This document shows positions 1 through 8,475 of a DNA stretch of 64,000 nucleotides, piece after piece (position 1 is the stretch's first letter; each line of letters opens with the position of its first letter). A program made the translations under genes and the position numbers. Origin of the DNA: CBDEGK01 sp965237855. Lineage in GTDB: Bacteria > Pseudomonadota > Gammaproteobacteria > Pseudomonadales > Halieaceae. The DNA lies in NCBI GenBank assembly GCA_965237855.1, contig CBDEGK010000004.1:620001-684000 (forward strand), given 5' to 3'. Below the pieces are notes generated by a model. That model was not told the DNA's origin. It ran no database searches and worked only from the letters and a program-made list of their open reading frames with translations.

Positions 1-137
1 CCACCAAGTTCTGGCCGGTGGAGGAATACCACCAGGACTATTACCAGAAAAATCCGCTACGCTATCGCTACTACAAATACGGTTGCGGTCGTGAAGCACG
101 GCTGCAGGCTATCTGGGGTGAGCAGGCCACTCACTGA
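1..137 (+). CDS. msrA: MsrA, peptide-methionine (S)-S-oxide reductase, C-terminal fragment
   Basis: The window opens inside this gene. The last 44 codons are readable in frame 3 and end at TGA 135-137. The visible tail reads FWPVEEYHQDYY, then a basic/aromatic stretch ending YKYGCGRE, then a short RLQAIWG end. This is the usual C-terminus of MsrA, the cytosolic enzyme that repairs Met-(S)-sulfoxide; the Cys in YGCGRE is in the place of a resolving cysteine. The catalytic GCFW motif lies outside the window. The 3' end overlaps by 7 nt the stop of the convergent sulfotransferase gene. Assigned from this fragment alone. Confidence 0.85.
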   Translation, partial: TKFWPVEEYHQDYYQKNPLRYRYYKYGCGREARLQAIWGEQATH

Positions 138-1381
138 ACAGATTCCTCCGGGATCTGGAAAAACTCCCGGTAGTCACGGAACATCTCCCGCAACTCAGTC
201 TCATCCATACCCACATCTGCCAGGCTGTAGCTATGCTTGCCGTGCTTGTCATGGGGATTGTCGTCGATAAAGCCCTGGATGTTACTGGCGGCCTGGTCGG
301 ACAGCTGCAGACCAAAATGCTCATAGGCACTGCGCACCGCTCCTACCTGGTCGGACATAAAATCCTTGAAATACAGATCGTAGACCTGCTCAGGCGGCAG
401 CTGACCCGAGCGGCGAAAATCCATGGCTTTGCTGTAGCCCATGGCCAGGCCACGGGCATAACCGCGCGCGATTTCAGAAATATCCACATGATCACTACAC
501 ATGGTGCGCAGGGTGGCAACCAGCGAGCTGATGGACACCAGGATCCTGGCCGGGTCGCGATGGGTTTGCACCACCAGCGCATCGGGATATTGCCGCAGTA
601 CCTGGTCGAAATGCCACAGGTGTTGCGGCGTCTTCAGTGCCCAGCGCACTCCCGGCGCCTTCCATTGCAGCACCTGCAAAAACTTATGATGAAAGGCCAG
701 GGCCGCGCTCATGTCCGCTTCCATGACCCAATCTTCATAGCTGGGTACATTGAACTGGGTGTTGTACATCATTGAGACGAAAGCATAGGTGGTAATGACC
801 GTACACTCCTGGGCCCGCTGAGCGCCCATGGGGTGCATGGACTTGAAGGCGGGGATCAATTTGTCCACCTGTGCCAGTTCCGCATCCTGAGCTGCAATGC
901 GCGGATCAGTCAGGTAGCTGGCGGTCTCGGGCGGCGGCAATGGGTGCGCGCACTCCCAAGTCAGCGGCACTCGGTTGTCTGGGTCCATGGCCAGCAGGTC
1001 ATGGAATATCGTGGTGCCGGTCCGGGGCGGCCCGATGACCATGATGGGGCGTGTCACCGCGCCCTGTTCAATTTCGGGCTGGCGCTTGCACAGGTCAACC
1101 AGCTTGAGGCGATAAGACAGCACTCGATGGATATCCGTACGCGCTGCCATGCGTCCCAGCAAGGTCAAGTGAGCTTCCTTCTCCAGCGAGTCAATTAGCA
1201 AACGCAGCGGCTCCCGAAACTCATCACCGCCAAAGTCTGACAGGCCGGTTTTTTCTACCGCCTTGTCAATAAAACGGTCTGCCGACAGCGGCGCCATATC
1301 CCAGCCGAACACGGCGGCACCCGCCCCCACTTTGTTCATGAAGCGCACCGTCAGGGGCAGCTTGTTGATTGCCTTGCTCAA
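131..1381 (-). CDS. Sulfotransferase family protein (PAPS-dependent type)
   Basis: 416 aa. A PAPS 5'-phosphosulfate-binding loop, GPPRTGTT, sits at residues 117-124, and a THRDP block about 150 residues later matches the 3'-phosphate-binding region (Sulfotransfer_3 type). The family moves sulfate from PAPS to hydroxyl or amine acceptors; the acceptor cannot be read from sequence. No signal peptide or TM segment is evident, so it should be cytosolic. A second family member lies at 56015-57172; both share the ERxGLSDFG-like N-terminal block (here EKTGLSDFGG). Transcribed alone, convergent with msrA and divergent from the DUF4136 lipoprotein. Confidence 0.85.
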   Translation of the reverse strand: MSKAINKLPLTVRFMNKVGAGAAVFGWDMAPLSADRFIDKAVEKTGLSDFGGDEFREPLRLLIDSLEKEAHLTLLGRMAARTDIHRVLSYRLKLVDLCKRQPEIEQGAVTRPIMVIGPPRTGTTIFHDLLAMDPDNRVPLTWECAHPLPPPETASYLTDPRIAAQDAELAQVDKLIPAFKSMHPMGAQRAQECTVITTYAFVSMMYNTQFNVPSYEDWVMEADMSAALAFHHKFLQVLQWKAPGVRWALKTPQHLWHFDQVLRQYPDALVVQTHRDPARILVSISSLVATLRTMCSDHVDISEIARGYARGLAMGYSKAMDFRRSGQLPPEQVYDLYFKDFMSDQVGAVRSAYEHFGLQLSDQAASNIQGFIDDNPHDKHGKHSYSLADVGMDETELREMFRDYREFFQIPEESVQ

Positions 1382-1460
1382 GCTCAGTCTCCTCTCGAAA
1401 AACGTTAATCTACCTGCTCACATTGGGTTAGACTAGCCCGATTAGCCAAGGAGAGTTCAG

Positions 1461-2066
1461 ATGTTTATACGCACACTGTTTACCGTACTGCTTTTCAGCC
1501 TAGCAGCCTGTGCCAGTGCACCGCCGGAACCGCAGGTAGATTTCAATCAGCAATACGATTTCAGCAAGGTTAAAACTATCGCCTTTTACCACGGCGCCGG
1601 CACCGCATCTGGAGGCGCTTCTGCGGCAGCATGGCTGAGCGACATGGTACACAACCGCGTTGATGAGGGCCTCAAATACGCGCTTGAAATACAGGGCTTC
1701 ACCGTCATCGAGGACGAGAACGCGGCTGACGCGCTCATCTCCTGGCACCTGGCGGCTGAAGAAAAGACCGATGTGCGCACCTATAGCACCGGCATGTCTG
1801 GCGGTCATGGATACGGCGGTTACGGGCGGCGCGGCGGCTACAACTGCTGGGACTGCGGTGGCACCGAGGTACGAGTTAAGCAATACACCCAGGGCACGTT
1901 TATCGTCGACATTATCGACCCCACACTGAAGCAATCGGTCTGGCGTAGCGTGGTTCAGTCAAAATTGAAGGGCGAGGCCAGTCAGGATCAGCAGGACTTC
2001 AACACGGCGGCGCTGCGCATTATGGGTGAGTTTCCACCCAACATGCTGGCGGCAGAACCTAAATAG
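1461..2066 (+). CDS. DUF4136 domain lipoprotein
   Basis: 201 aa. The N-terminus has a hydrophobic stretch and a lipobox LAAC (Cys17), so it is probably an outer-membrane-anchored periplasmic lipoprotein. The body has the DUF4136 pattern: an early DFSKVKTIAF strand, a VDEGLKYALEIQGF helix and an ALISWHLAAEEKTD segment. A Gly/Tyr-rich loop with a Cys-x-x-Cys (CWDC) interrupts the domain around residues 112-134. The start has a good AAGGAGA ribosome-binding site. Function of DUF4136 is not known. The stop codon lies in the first unit of a 13-bp tandem repeat. Confidence 0.8.
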   Translation: MFIRTLFTVLLFSLAACASAPPEPQVDFNQQYDFSKVKTIAFYHGAGTASGGASAAAWLSDMVHNRVDEGLKYALEIQGFTVIEDENAADALISWHLAAEEKTDVRTYSTGMSGGHGYGGYGRRGGYNCWDCGGTEVRVKQYTQGTFIVDIIDPTLKQSVWRSVVQSKLKGEASQDQQDFNTAALRIMGEFPPNMLAAEPK

Positions 2067-2125
2067 AAAGTCTAAATAGAAAGTCTAAATAGAAAGTCTA
2101 AATAGAATGCCTAAGTAGAGTGCCT
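2061..2125. repeat. 13-bp tandem repeat between convergent genes
   Basis: Three exact copies of AAATAGAAAGTCT (2061-2073, 2074-2086, 2087-2099) are followed by two decayed copies (2100-2112 and 2113-2125). The first copy supplies the TAG stop of the DUF4136 gene; the fourth and fifth overlap the stop and last codons of the convergent channel gene. Unit length is not a multiple of three, so the TAGs fall in all frames. Confidence 0.9.
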
Positions 2126-3343
2126 GGCGAGACCAGCAAGATCTGAACCCGCGGGCTGCTGGTACAGGCGCAATCCGAACTCGGACACAATGGCCATCAG
2201 GTGATCGAAGATATCTGCCTGGATATCTTCGTAATCATTCCAGGCCGTGGTCGTGGTAAAACAGTAGAGCTCGATCGGCAAGCCCTCAGGCCCCGAGGGC
2301 AACTGCCGTACCAGTAAGGTCATATCTTTGTGGATTTTTGGATGGTGCTGCAGGTAGTTGTAGGCGTAGGCCCTGAAAGTGCCCACATTGGTGAGTCGGC
2401 GCAGGTTCACATTGGCACTGGCCTCTTCCAGGTATTCACTCTGCAAGGCCTGGTTGTATTCCTCCAGGTCGGTCTGCTTGGCTTCGATGTAGTCGTGCAA
2501 AAGGGCAAAGCGTTTAAAACGTTCCACTTCCGCCTCACGCAGAAACCGAATGCTGTTGGCATCGAGAAACAGTGCCCGCTTAATGCGTCGACCACCAGAG
2601 CTCGACATGCCGCGCCAGTTCTTGAAGGAATCACTGATCAGTCGATGGGTGGGAACCGTGGTAATGGTCTTGTCCCAGTTTTGCACTTTGATGGTATGCA
2701 GTTCTACATCTACGACATCCCCATCGGCACCAAACTGTGGCACTTCGATCCAATCGCCCACCCGCACCATATCCTGCGCCGACAACTGCACACTGGCCAC
2801 CAGGGACAAGATGGTGTCCTTGAACACTAACAACAGCACCGCGGTCAGGGCGCCAAAGCCACTCAGCAGTATCACCGGGGATTGATCCAGCAGGGCAGAA
2901 ATAAACAACAGGAAACCGAGAATCAGCACCACCAACTGCACCAGTTGAACAAAGCCCTTAATGGGCCGCTGTTTTGCTTCGGGTTGAGATTCGTAGATAG
3001 CATTGGCAGCGCTGAGCAACGCCGTTACCGTCAGTGTGAGAACCACGATCATGTAGGCACTGGTCAGGTTCAGCACCTGGTTGCGGAGTGATTCCCCCAG
3101 GCCCGGCAGCAGGTCGATGCCCACGTAGATGAGGTAGGCCGGCACCAGCTGCGCCAGCCTGGCAAAAACCTGATATTCGATCAGGGCATCGTCCCAGGTA
3201 TGCGCCGTGCGCCTGGCGAAGGTTCGCACCGCGGCAACCAGGAACCGGTTGCTGAGCCAATAGCCCATCGCAGCCACCAACAGCAAACCGACCACCATGA
3301 CTAGTTCCGGTAACAGGGGATGAACTTGTGCCAACTGTTCCAA
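2111..3343 (-). CDS. ybdG: YbdG/MscM-type mechanosensitive ion channel (MscS family)
   Basis: 410 aa, nearly the length of E. coli YbdG. About five TM segments are predicted at residues 10-30, 61-80, 92-115, 130-152 and 158-185. The last carries the pore-lining helix SGFGALTAVLLLVFKDTILS, then a beta domain (GDWIEVPQFGADGDVVD) and a cytoplasmic alpha/beta domain with FKNWRGMSSSGGRRIKR. These blocks closely follow E. coli YbdG, a miniconductance channel that relieves hypo-osmotic stress at the inner membrane. Monocistronic. Its start is 58 bp from the nearer of two CRP-like boxes upstream. Confidence 0.9.
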   Translation of the reverse strand: MEQLAQVHPLLPELVMVVGLLLVAAMGYWLSNRFLVAAVRTFARRTAHTWDDALIEYQVFARLAQLVPAYLIYVGIDLLPGLGESLRNQVLNLTSAYMIVVLTLTVTALLSAANAIYESQPEAKQRPIKGFVQLVQLVVLILGFLLFISALLDQSPVILLSGFGALTAVLLLVFKDTILSLVASVQLSAQDMVRVGDWIEVPQFGADGDVVDVELHTIKVQNWDKTITTVPTHRLISDSFKNWRGMSSSGGRRIKRALFLDANSIRFLREAEVERFKRFALLHDYIEAKQTDLEEYNQALQSEYLEEASANVNLRRLTNVGTFRAYAYNYLQHHPKIHKDMTLLVRQLPSGPEGLPIELYCFTTTTAWNDYEDIQADIFDHLMAIVSEFGLRLYQQPAGSDLAGLARHST

Positions 3344-3400
3344 ATGAAACTCCTCTTCCTTAAATAACGGGGCGTAGAAATTCTAGCACGGGGGCGAAAC

Positions 3401-3416
3401 TGTGACCTGCGTCACA
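3401..3416. promoter_or_regulatory. CRP/Vfr-like binding site 1
   Basis: TGTGACCTGCGTCACA is a perfect TGTGA-N6-TCACA dyad, the consensus of the CRP family. It lies between the divergent channel gene and the small exported protein. Confidence 0.55.
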
Positions 3417-3431
3417 TAACCGGCCCAGTTC

Positions 3432-3447
3432 GGTGATATATGTCACA
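3432..3447. promoter_or_regulatory. CRP/Vfr-like binding site 2
   Basis: GGTGATATATGTCACA matches TGTGA-N6-TCACA at 9 of 10 positions. Its centre is 31 bp from that of site 1, about three helical turns, so both would face the same side of the DNA. Confidence 0.45.
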
Positions 3448-3527
3448 AAAACAGCCTTTGCATGAGGCTTTATGCCTGTAGGACTATTAGTCTTTACCTT
3501 AGAGTCATCGGTACGTGGTACGAAACT

Positions 3528-3968
3528 ATGGAACATACCAGTAAAAGCAAAAACCTGACGATTGCACGCAGAGCCCTGGCGCTGCTGGCCGCACCGGTAT
3601 TGCTAACCACCCTGACTACCTACGCCAAGATGGACAATGCTCAGGCTATGAACAGTGTTGCCGAACTGGAAGCGATCAGTCCTGCCGAGCGGGTATTTCA
3701 AAGAGATTGGGGCAGCGCGACGCCGGACGTTTACGCCCGTATAGCAGCCGCCTTCAACACCGAGGCCATGTCTGGTGTCGAACTCAAGCGGGTCGAATGC
3801 CGCAGCGAACTCTGCAAGGTAGTGTATAAAGCGGAGCCCGGCATCAAGGTGACCCGCCTGTTGCCGCGCGAGCTGGCTGACACTTTCAACAAGATGGTCA
3901 CCGTGCACGGCCGCCAGACACTGGACAACGAATCACTGGTCTATATTGAGGTTCCGGGCAGAGCCTGA
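3528..3968 (+). CDS. Small exported protein of unknown function
   Basis: 146 aa from the ATG at 3528; an in-frame ATG at 3462 would add 22 residues but would place the signal-like sequence inside the protein. From 3528 the N-terminus is basic (SKSKNLTIARR), then hydrophobic (ALALLAAPVLLTTL), suggesting a signal peptide. The mature part has two cysteines close together (VECRSELCKV) that could form a disulfide, and ends in a strand VYIEVPGR. I do not recognise the family. A clear terminator follows, so it is monocistronic, and two CRP-like sites lie upstream. Confidence 0.65.
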   Translation: MEHTSKSKNLTIARRALALLAAPVLLTTLTTYAKMDNAQAMNSVAELEAISPAERVFQRDWGSATPDVYARIAAAFNTEAMSGVELKRVECRSELCKVVYKAEPGIKVTRLLPRELADTFNKMVTVHGRQTLDNESLVYIEVPGRA

Positions 3969-3991
3969 CTCGAAATAGCCATTAACTGCTC

Positions 3992-4018
3992 AAGGGTCGC
4001 TTAATGCGGCCCTTTTTT
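3992..4018 (+). terminator. Rho-independent terminator
   Basis: Arms AGGGTCGC (3993-4000) and GCGGCCCT (4006-4013) pair over 8 bp with one G-T wobble, loop TTAAT, followed by a T run. Confidence 0.85.
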
Positions 4019-4108
4019 ATGGAAAAATGTCCCTGCACGCTTTACGGCGATCGTCTACACTTCTTATACTTATCGACCAGTACTCCCTAATAACAAGGCA
4101 GGATCAGC

Positions 4109-4510
4109 ATGGAATACAATCCCGACCAACACGTTCTCCAGTGCCCGAAATGCAAGCATGGAATGGACGAAGTGACCTATGGCAATCTCACCATAGACCG
4201 TTGCACCGAGTGCAAGGGCATCTGGTTTGATAGCGGCGAGGCGGAAGCGCTAAAAGATCGCTGGATGGGTGAAGCCCTCGACACCGGTGACCCCGATATC
4301 GGTAAGAAGTGGAACGAAATCGAGGATGTCGAATGTCCCCGCTGCGGTGACCCGATGGACAAAACCGCTGACCCGACCCAGTACCATATCTGGTATGAAG
4401 TCTGTGACAAGCACGGCATGTTTTTCGACGCCGGGGAATTTACCGACTACAAGTACGAAACCCTGATCGACAAGTTCCGGGGGTTGATTACCGGTAAACG
4501 CCCAGACTAG
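4109..4510 (+). CDS. Protein with two TFIIB-type zinc ribbons
   Basis: 133 aa, soluble. The N-terminal half has CPKCKHGM...RCTECKGIWFDSGE, a zf-TFIIB-type ribbon with four cysteines; the C-terminal half repeats the fold as CPRCGDPMDK...EVCDKHGMFFDAGEF, with the last ligand pair changed to C-x-x-H. The acidic FDSGE/FDAGEF ends are typical of this small family. Each unit should bind one Zn(II). The cellular role is unknown. Monocistronic, followed within 30 bp by a strong terminator. Confidence 0.85.
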   Translation: MEYNPDQHVLQCPKCKHGMDEVTYGNLTIDRCTECKGIWFDSGEAEALKDRWMGEALDTGDPDIGKKWNEIEDVECPRCGDPMDKTADPTQYHIWYEVCDKHGMFFDAGEFTDYKYETLIDKFRGLITGKRPD

Positions 4511-4530
4511 TTAATTCAACTGAAGTCACA

Positions 4531-4555
4531 AGGCCGCCCCAGGGCGGCCTTTTTA
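4531..4555. terminator. Rho-independent terminator between convergent genes
   Basis: Arms AGGCCGCC (4531-4538) and GGCGGCCT (4543-4550), 8 bp, four-base loop, then TTTTT on the + strand. The stop of the convergent sulfatase overlaps the T run. Confidence 0.85.
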
Positions 4556-6175
4556 TTTGCATATCCCCCCACCAAGCACTCGATAAGGCTCGCAATTGTA
4601 AATCAATCGTCCGGTTTCCCCGTGCTGCCAGTCCAAGGCAGGCAAGGCATACGCCGGCGGCATGCCAGCCGCAGGCTGCCCCTGTAACACGTCCAGCTGC
4701 AACGGGTAATCGGCCCAATCTTTCGGCGCCCGCCAGCCGGGGGGAGGCACCAGTTCGTGGCGGGTTCCGGCTACCGGGTACAAAGCACGCCAGTGATGAA
4801 TTTCACGGGCCAGTTCCGCCACCACCTTGGGGTATTTCTCGGACAGGTTGTTGTACTCATTGGGATCTTCCTGGATCCGAAACAGGTAGTTGGTGACATC
4901 CACCGATGACAAACCGCTGACCATCTCCTGTACCAGCTTCCACTCATCGTTGAAGGCGGTCAGGTTGATATGCCCTTTAATCGGTGTCTCAGAGGCGAAG
5001 AACAGGTAATCCTGCCTCGGCATTTTCTGGCCATCGCGAATAGCCGGCATCATGTTCCGGCCGTCGAGGGCGAAGTTAGTACTCGCTTCGATGCCAGCCG
5101 CCGCAGTTAGTGTGGGCAGCACATCCATGGCCGACATAATGGAATTCATTTCAGTGCCGGCCTCGAGTTGCTGTGGCCAGCGCATCACCGACACCACGCG
5201 GATGCCGCCTTCAAACGTCTCACCCTTACCGCCGCGCAGGGGCACATTATCGGCGCCACCACTGGCATAGGCGGCACCGCCATTGTCAGAGAAAAACAAC
5301 ACGATGGTGTTGTCGGCAATGCCCTCGTCATCCAGGGTGTCCATCACTTGACCAATGGCCTGGTCCATACCGTCCACCACCGCGGCAAACATGGGTCGGG
5401 CGCTGTCCATCAGCATCATTTTGCGGATCAGGCGGGTCTGATCGGTCTGTTTGCTGCGGGCCGGTAAGCGCGTGTCTTCCAGGTCGGCGTATTTGGCCTG
5501 CAGGTCGGCGGGTGCATCCAGTGGGGTGTGCGGTGCGATAAAGGGCATATAGACAAAGAAAGGCTTGTCAGTGTCCCGCTCGCGGATGTAGCGGCTCACT
5601 TCATCTGCCAGCAGGAAGGTTTCGTAGCCCTCCGCTTCTATGGACTCTCCATTACGCTGGAAATCTTTACCACCCTGGTTGGAAAATGGCGGGAAAAAGC
5701 CGACTTCTGTGTGTAAATGTCCGTAAAAGTGCTCAAATCCGCGATTATTCGGATGATAAGTCTGTTGCGCATGTCCCAGGTGCCATTTTCCGACCATGGC
5801 GGTTTGGTAGCCCGCCCCCAGGAACAGCTCCGGCAGGAAGGTCTCCTGTGGATGAATACCGTGAGTATGCCAGGGCATGATTACGCCATAGGCCACCCCC
5901 AACCGCATGGGATCGCGACCGGTCATCAAGGCCGCCCGTGTCGGTGAGCATATCGGCGTGGTGTAAAAGCGGTCCAATTGCACGCCCTCCGCCGCCAGGC
6001 GGTCCAATGACGAGGTATCTATGTCAGTGCCGCCATGGAAGCCGACATCTGACCAACCCAGGTCATCGGCCACCATCACAATCACGTTGGGCCGCTCGGC
6101 CAGTGCCCAGGCCGGCAGCAATAACAGGGCCAGTGCCCAAGTCCCGTGTCGCAGCATCTTTCTCAACTCTCTCAT
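4553..6175 (-). CDS. Exported type I sulfatase (arylsulfatase family)
   Basis: 540 aa with a signal peptide (hydrophobic residues 13-24, cleavage near ALA-ER). NVIVMVADDLGWSDVGFHGG gives the first metal-binding aspartates. CSPTR at residues 76-80 is the sulfatase signature whose Cys76 is oxidised to formylglycine by a maturase; GRDP follows. A later FFSDNGG supplies the remaining metal ligands. Type I sulfatases hydrolyse sulfate esters, often of algal polysaccharides or sterols, in the periplasm; the substrate cannot be deduced. Standing alone, divergent from the symporter fusion. No formylglycine-generating enzyme is encoded in the window. Confidence 0.92.
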   Translation of the reverse strand: MRELRKMLRHGTWALALLLLPAWALAERPNVIVMVADDLGWSDVGFHGGTDIDTSSLDRLAAEGVQLDRFYTTPICSPTRAALMTGRDPMRLGVAYGVIMPWHTHGIHPQETFLPELFLGAGYQTAMVGKWHLGHAQQTYHPNNRGFEHFYGHLHTEVGFFPPFSNQGGKDFQRNGESIEAEGYETFLLADEVSRYIRERDTDKPFFVYMPFIAPHTPLDAPADLQAKYADLEDTRLPARSKQTDQTRLIRKMMLMDSARPMFAAVVDGMDQAIGQVMDTLDDEGIADNTIVLFFSDNGGAAYASGGADNVPLRGGKGETFEGGIRVVSVMRWPQQLEAGTEMNSIMSAMDVLPTLTAAAGIEASTNFALDGRNMMPAIRDGQKMPRQDYLFFASETPIKGHINLTAFNDEWKLVQEMVSGLSSVDVTNYLFRIQEDPNEYNNLSEKYPKVVAELAREIHHWRALYPVAGTRHELVPPPGWRAPKDWADYPLQLDVLQGQPAAGMPPAYALPALDWQHGETGRLIYNCEPYRVLGGGICK

Positions 6176-6324
6176 TGATCTCTTCTCCCTGACTGGTAAC
6201 GGGCGGTATTATAAACAATAATTCAATCATTTGATCAGATCACTTGATTAAATTTAAGCAAGTTTCTGTTCAAACCCACAATGGCGACCTATGATAGGAA
6301 CCATACTAATAACTCAGTGTAGTC

Positions 6325-8475
6325 ATGGGACTCTCATCTCGCATACTAATTGGCCTGCTGGCGGGCATCGCCACCGGCTTGTTTTTTGGTGAAATGGTCG
6401 CCGACCTCAAGGTGGTCGGGGATGTTTTCGTCAAGCTGCTGCAGATGACGGTGCTGCCCTACATCGTGGTGTCACTGATCGCCGGGTTTGGCCGCATGAC
6501 CCTGCCCCAGGCCAGGCTACTGGCAGTGCGCGGCAGCATCGTGCTCGGCACAATCTGGTTAATCGCCCTGGCCCTGATTTTTTCCGCACCGCTGGCCTTT
6601 CCCGAACTGGACCAGGCCTCCTTCTTTGCCAGTCCGGACTACCCCACGCCGGGTGACGGCGATCTTATCTCCCAATATGTGCCGGCCAATATTTTTTATT
6701 CCCTCTCCAACGACCTGATTCCAGCGGTGGTCTTGTTCAGCATTCTTATGGGCGTGGCGCTGATATCCGTCAAAGACAAAACCCAGGTGCTGCCTATTTT
6801 CGACGGGTTGACCGAAGCGCTTGGCCGTATCAATGCGCTAATTATCCAACTGACGCCGTTCGGAATTTTCGCCATCGCCGCAGCAGCGGCAGGCACCATG
6901 ACCATAGAGGAATTGGGGCGGGTACAGGTGTACCTGGTCACATATATCGCCATTGCCGTGCTGGTGACGTTCTGGATATTCCCGGCACTGGTGGCTGCGC
7001 TCAGCGGCATTCCCTACCGCGACGTACTGGATACCTTCAAAGACGCGCTGATGACCGCCTTTGCTACCGGCAACCAACTGGTGGTGTTGCCGCTGATCGC
7101 CGAAAACTGTAAAAGCCTGTTGGCGCGCAATGGCATCCCGGAAGAAGAAACCGCTGCCACTATTGATGTGATCGTGCCGGTCTCCTTTAATTTTCCCTCG
7201 CTGGGCAAAATGCTGGTGATTCTGTTCGTCTTGTTCGCTGCCTGGTTCACCGATACTGAGATCAGTGTTGGCCAGTATGCCATCCTCGCCAGCAATGGCC
7301 TGTTGAGCCTGTTCGGCAGTATCACCGTGGCTGTACCCTATATGCTTGACACCCTGCAGGTGCCGATTGATATGTTCCAATTGTTCCTGGTGACCGGCGT
7401 GGTGGTCGGTCGCTTCGGCGCCATGCTGGCGGCCCTGCATATCATTGTGCTCAGTGTGCTGGGTACCCTGGCCATGTGCGGCAAACTCCAATTGCAATGG
7501 CGCCCGGTGCTTCGCTACCTGGCGATCAGTATCGCGGCGACATTGGTCCTGCTACTTACCCTGCGCACCTACTTCACTCTCTTTGTGCCGGAACCCCCAC
7601 CCCGCAGCGAAGTTCTGCAGCAGCTGATCTTGCCCGAGGAATTGGTCGATACCCGGCTCAGCAGCGATATTCCGCCCTCGATCGATACCGGGACTGGGAC
7701 TGGGACTGGGAGACTACAGAGCATCGTTGATCGCGGTGTACTCAGAGTGGGTTACCGTCCTCAGAATCTGCCCTGCACCTTTCGCGAAGGTGAACGCGTC
7801 GTTGGTTTCGACGCTGATATGGCCCAGAGCCTGGCCCGGGACCTGGACGTCAGCCTGGAATGGGCACCGTTCAGTTTCGACAAACTGGGTGAACACCTGG
7901 ATGCGGGCAAACTGGATATTGCCATGTCCTGTATCGCCAGCTTGCCAGACCGCCACCTGCAATCCGCTTACAGCGAATCCTATCTCGATCTTAAACTGGC
8001 CGTCATTGTGCCCGATCACCTGCGGCGCACATTCTTCAATGACGCACAGGAACTGCGCGGCGGCGAAGGATTGAGTGTTGCGCTGGTCGGTAGCCACTAT
8101 TTCGAGCCGCTGTTGCACCAGGTGTTTCCTGAAATCGAAATTGTTGAGCTGGAAAGCGCGGAGGCTTTTTTCAGTAGCCCAGAGGCGCCGGCAGACGCCC
8201 TGGTATTGTCCGCCGAGGAGGGCGCCGCATACACTTTCCGTCATCCAAACTACACCCTGATACTACCGACCGAGCGGCGCATAATGATTCCCGCCGCTTA
8301 CGCCTTACCCCGTGGCGAAGGCGAGTGGAAAGATTTCATCGATAGCTGGATCAACCTGAAACGCAAGGATGGCAGCATTGAGCGCGAATACGAATTCTGG
8401 ATGCAGGGCGGGGCGGCCAAGGTCAAGGGGCCGCGCTGGTCGATTATCCGGGATGTGTTGGGCTGGGTGGACTAA
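6325..8475 (+). CDS. Cation:dicarboxylate symporter fused to periplasmic amino-acid-type binding domain
   Basis: 716 aa. Residues 1-390 are an SDF/DAACS (GltP/DctA-like) transporter. An added hydrophobic helix at about 395-415 would carry the chain to the periplasm. A Pro-rich, low-complexity linker (about 418-460, with TGTGTG) follows, and residues 462-716 are an SBP_bac_3 domain starting VDRGVLRVGYRPQNLPC and containing FDADMAQSLARDL. The transporter lacks the usual NMDGT motif: the equivalent stretch reads SFNFPSLGKM. The likely task is capture and uptake of an organic acid or amino acid by one polypeptide. Its stop overlaps the convergent di-haem gene by 4 nt. No clear Shine-Dalgarno precedes the ATG. 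Confidence 0.88.
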   Translation: MGLSSRILIGLLAGIATGLFFGEMVADLKVVGDVFVKLLQMTVLPYIVVSLIAGFGRMTLPQARLLAVRGSIVLGTIWLIALALIFSAPLAFPELDQASFFASPDYPTPGDGDLISQYVPANIFYSLSNDLIPAVVLFSILMGVALISVKDKTQVLPIFDGLTEALGRINALIIQLTPFGIFAIAAAAAGTMTIEELGRVQVYLVTYIAIAVLVTFWIFPALVAALSGIPYRDVLDTFKDALMTAFATGNQLVVLPLIAENCKSLLARNGIPEEETAATIDVIVPVSFNFPSLGKMLVILFVLFAAWFTDTEISVGQYAILASNGLLSLFGSITVAVPYMLDTLQVPIDMFQLFLVTGVVVGRFGAMLAALHIIVLSVLGTLAMCGKLQLQWRPVLRYLAISIAATLVLLLTLRTYFTLFVPEPPPRSEVLQQLILPEELVDTRLSSDIPPSIDTGTGTGTGRLQSIVDRGVLRVGYRPQNLPCTFREGERVVGFDADMAQSLARDLDVSLEWAPFSFDKLGEHLDAGKLDIAMSCIASLPDRHLQSAYSESYLDLKLAVIVPDHLRRTFFNDAQELRGGEGLSVALVGSHYFEPLLHQVFPEIEIVELESAEAFFSSPEAPADALVLSAEEGAAYTFRHPNYTLILPTERRIMIPAAYALPRGEGEWKDFIDSWINLKRKDGSIEREYEFWMQGGAAKVKGPRWSIIRDVLGWVD
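7690..7711 (+). repeat. (GGGACT)n microsatellite in the interdomain linker
   Basis: Three and two-thirds copies of GGGACT encode the TGTGTG linker between transporter and binding domain. The six-base unit keeps frame, so slippage would alter linker length only. Confidence 0.9.
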
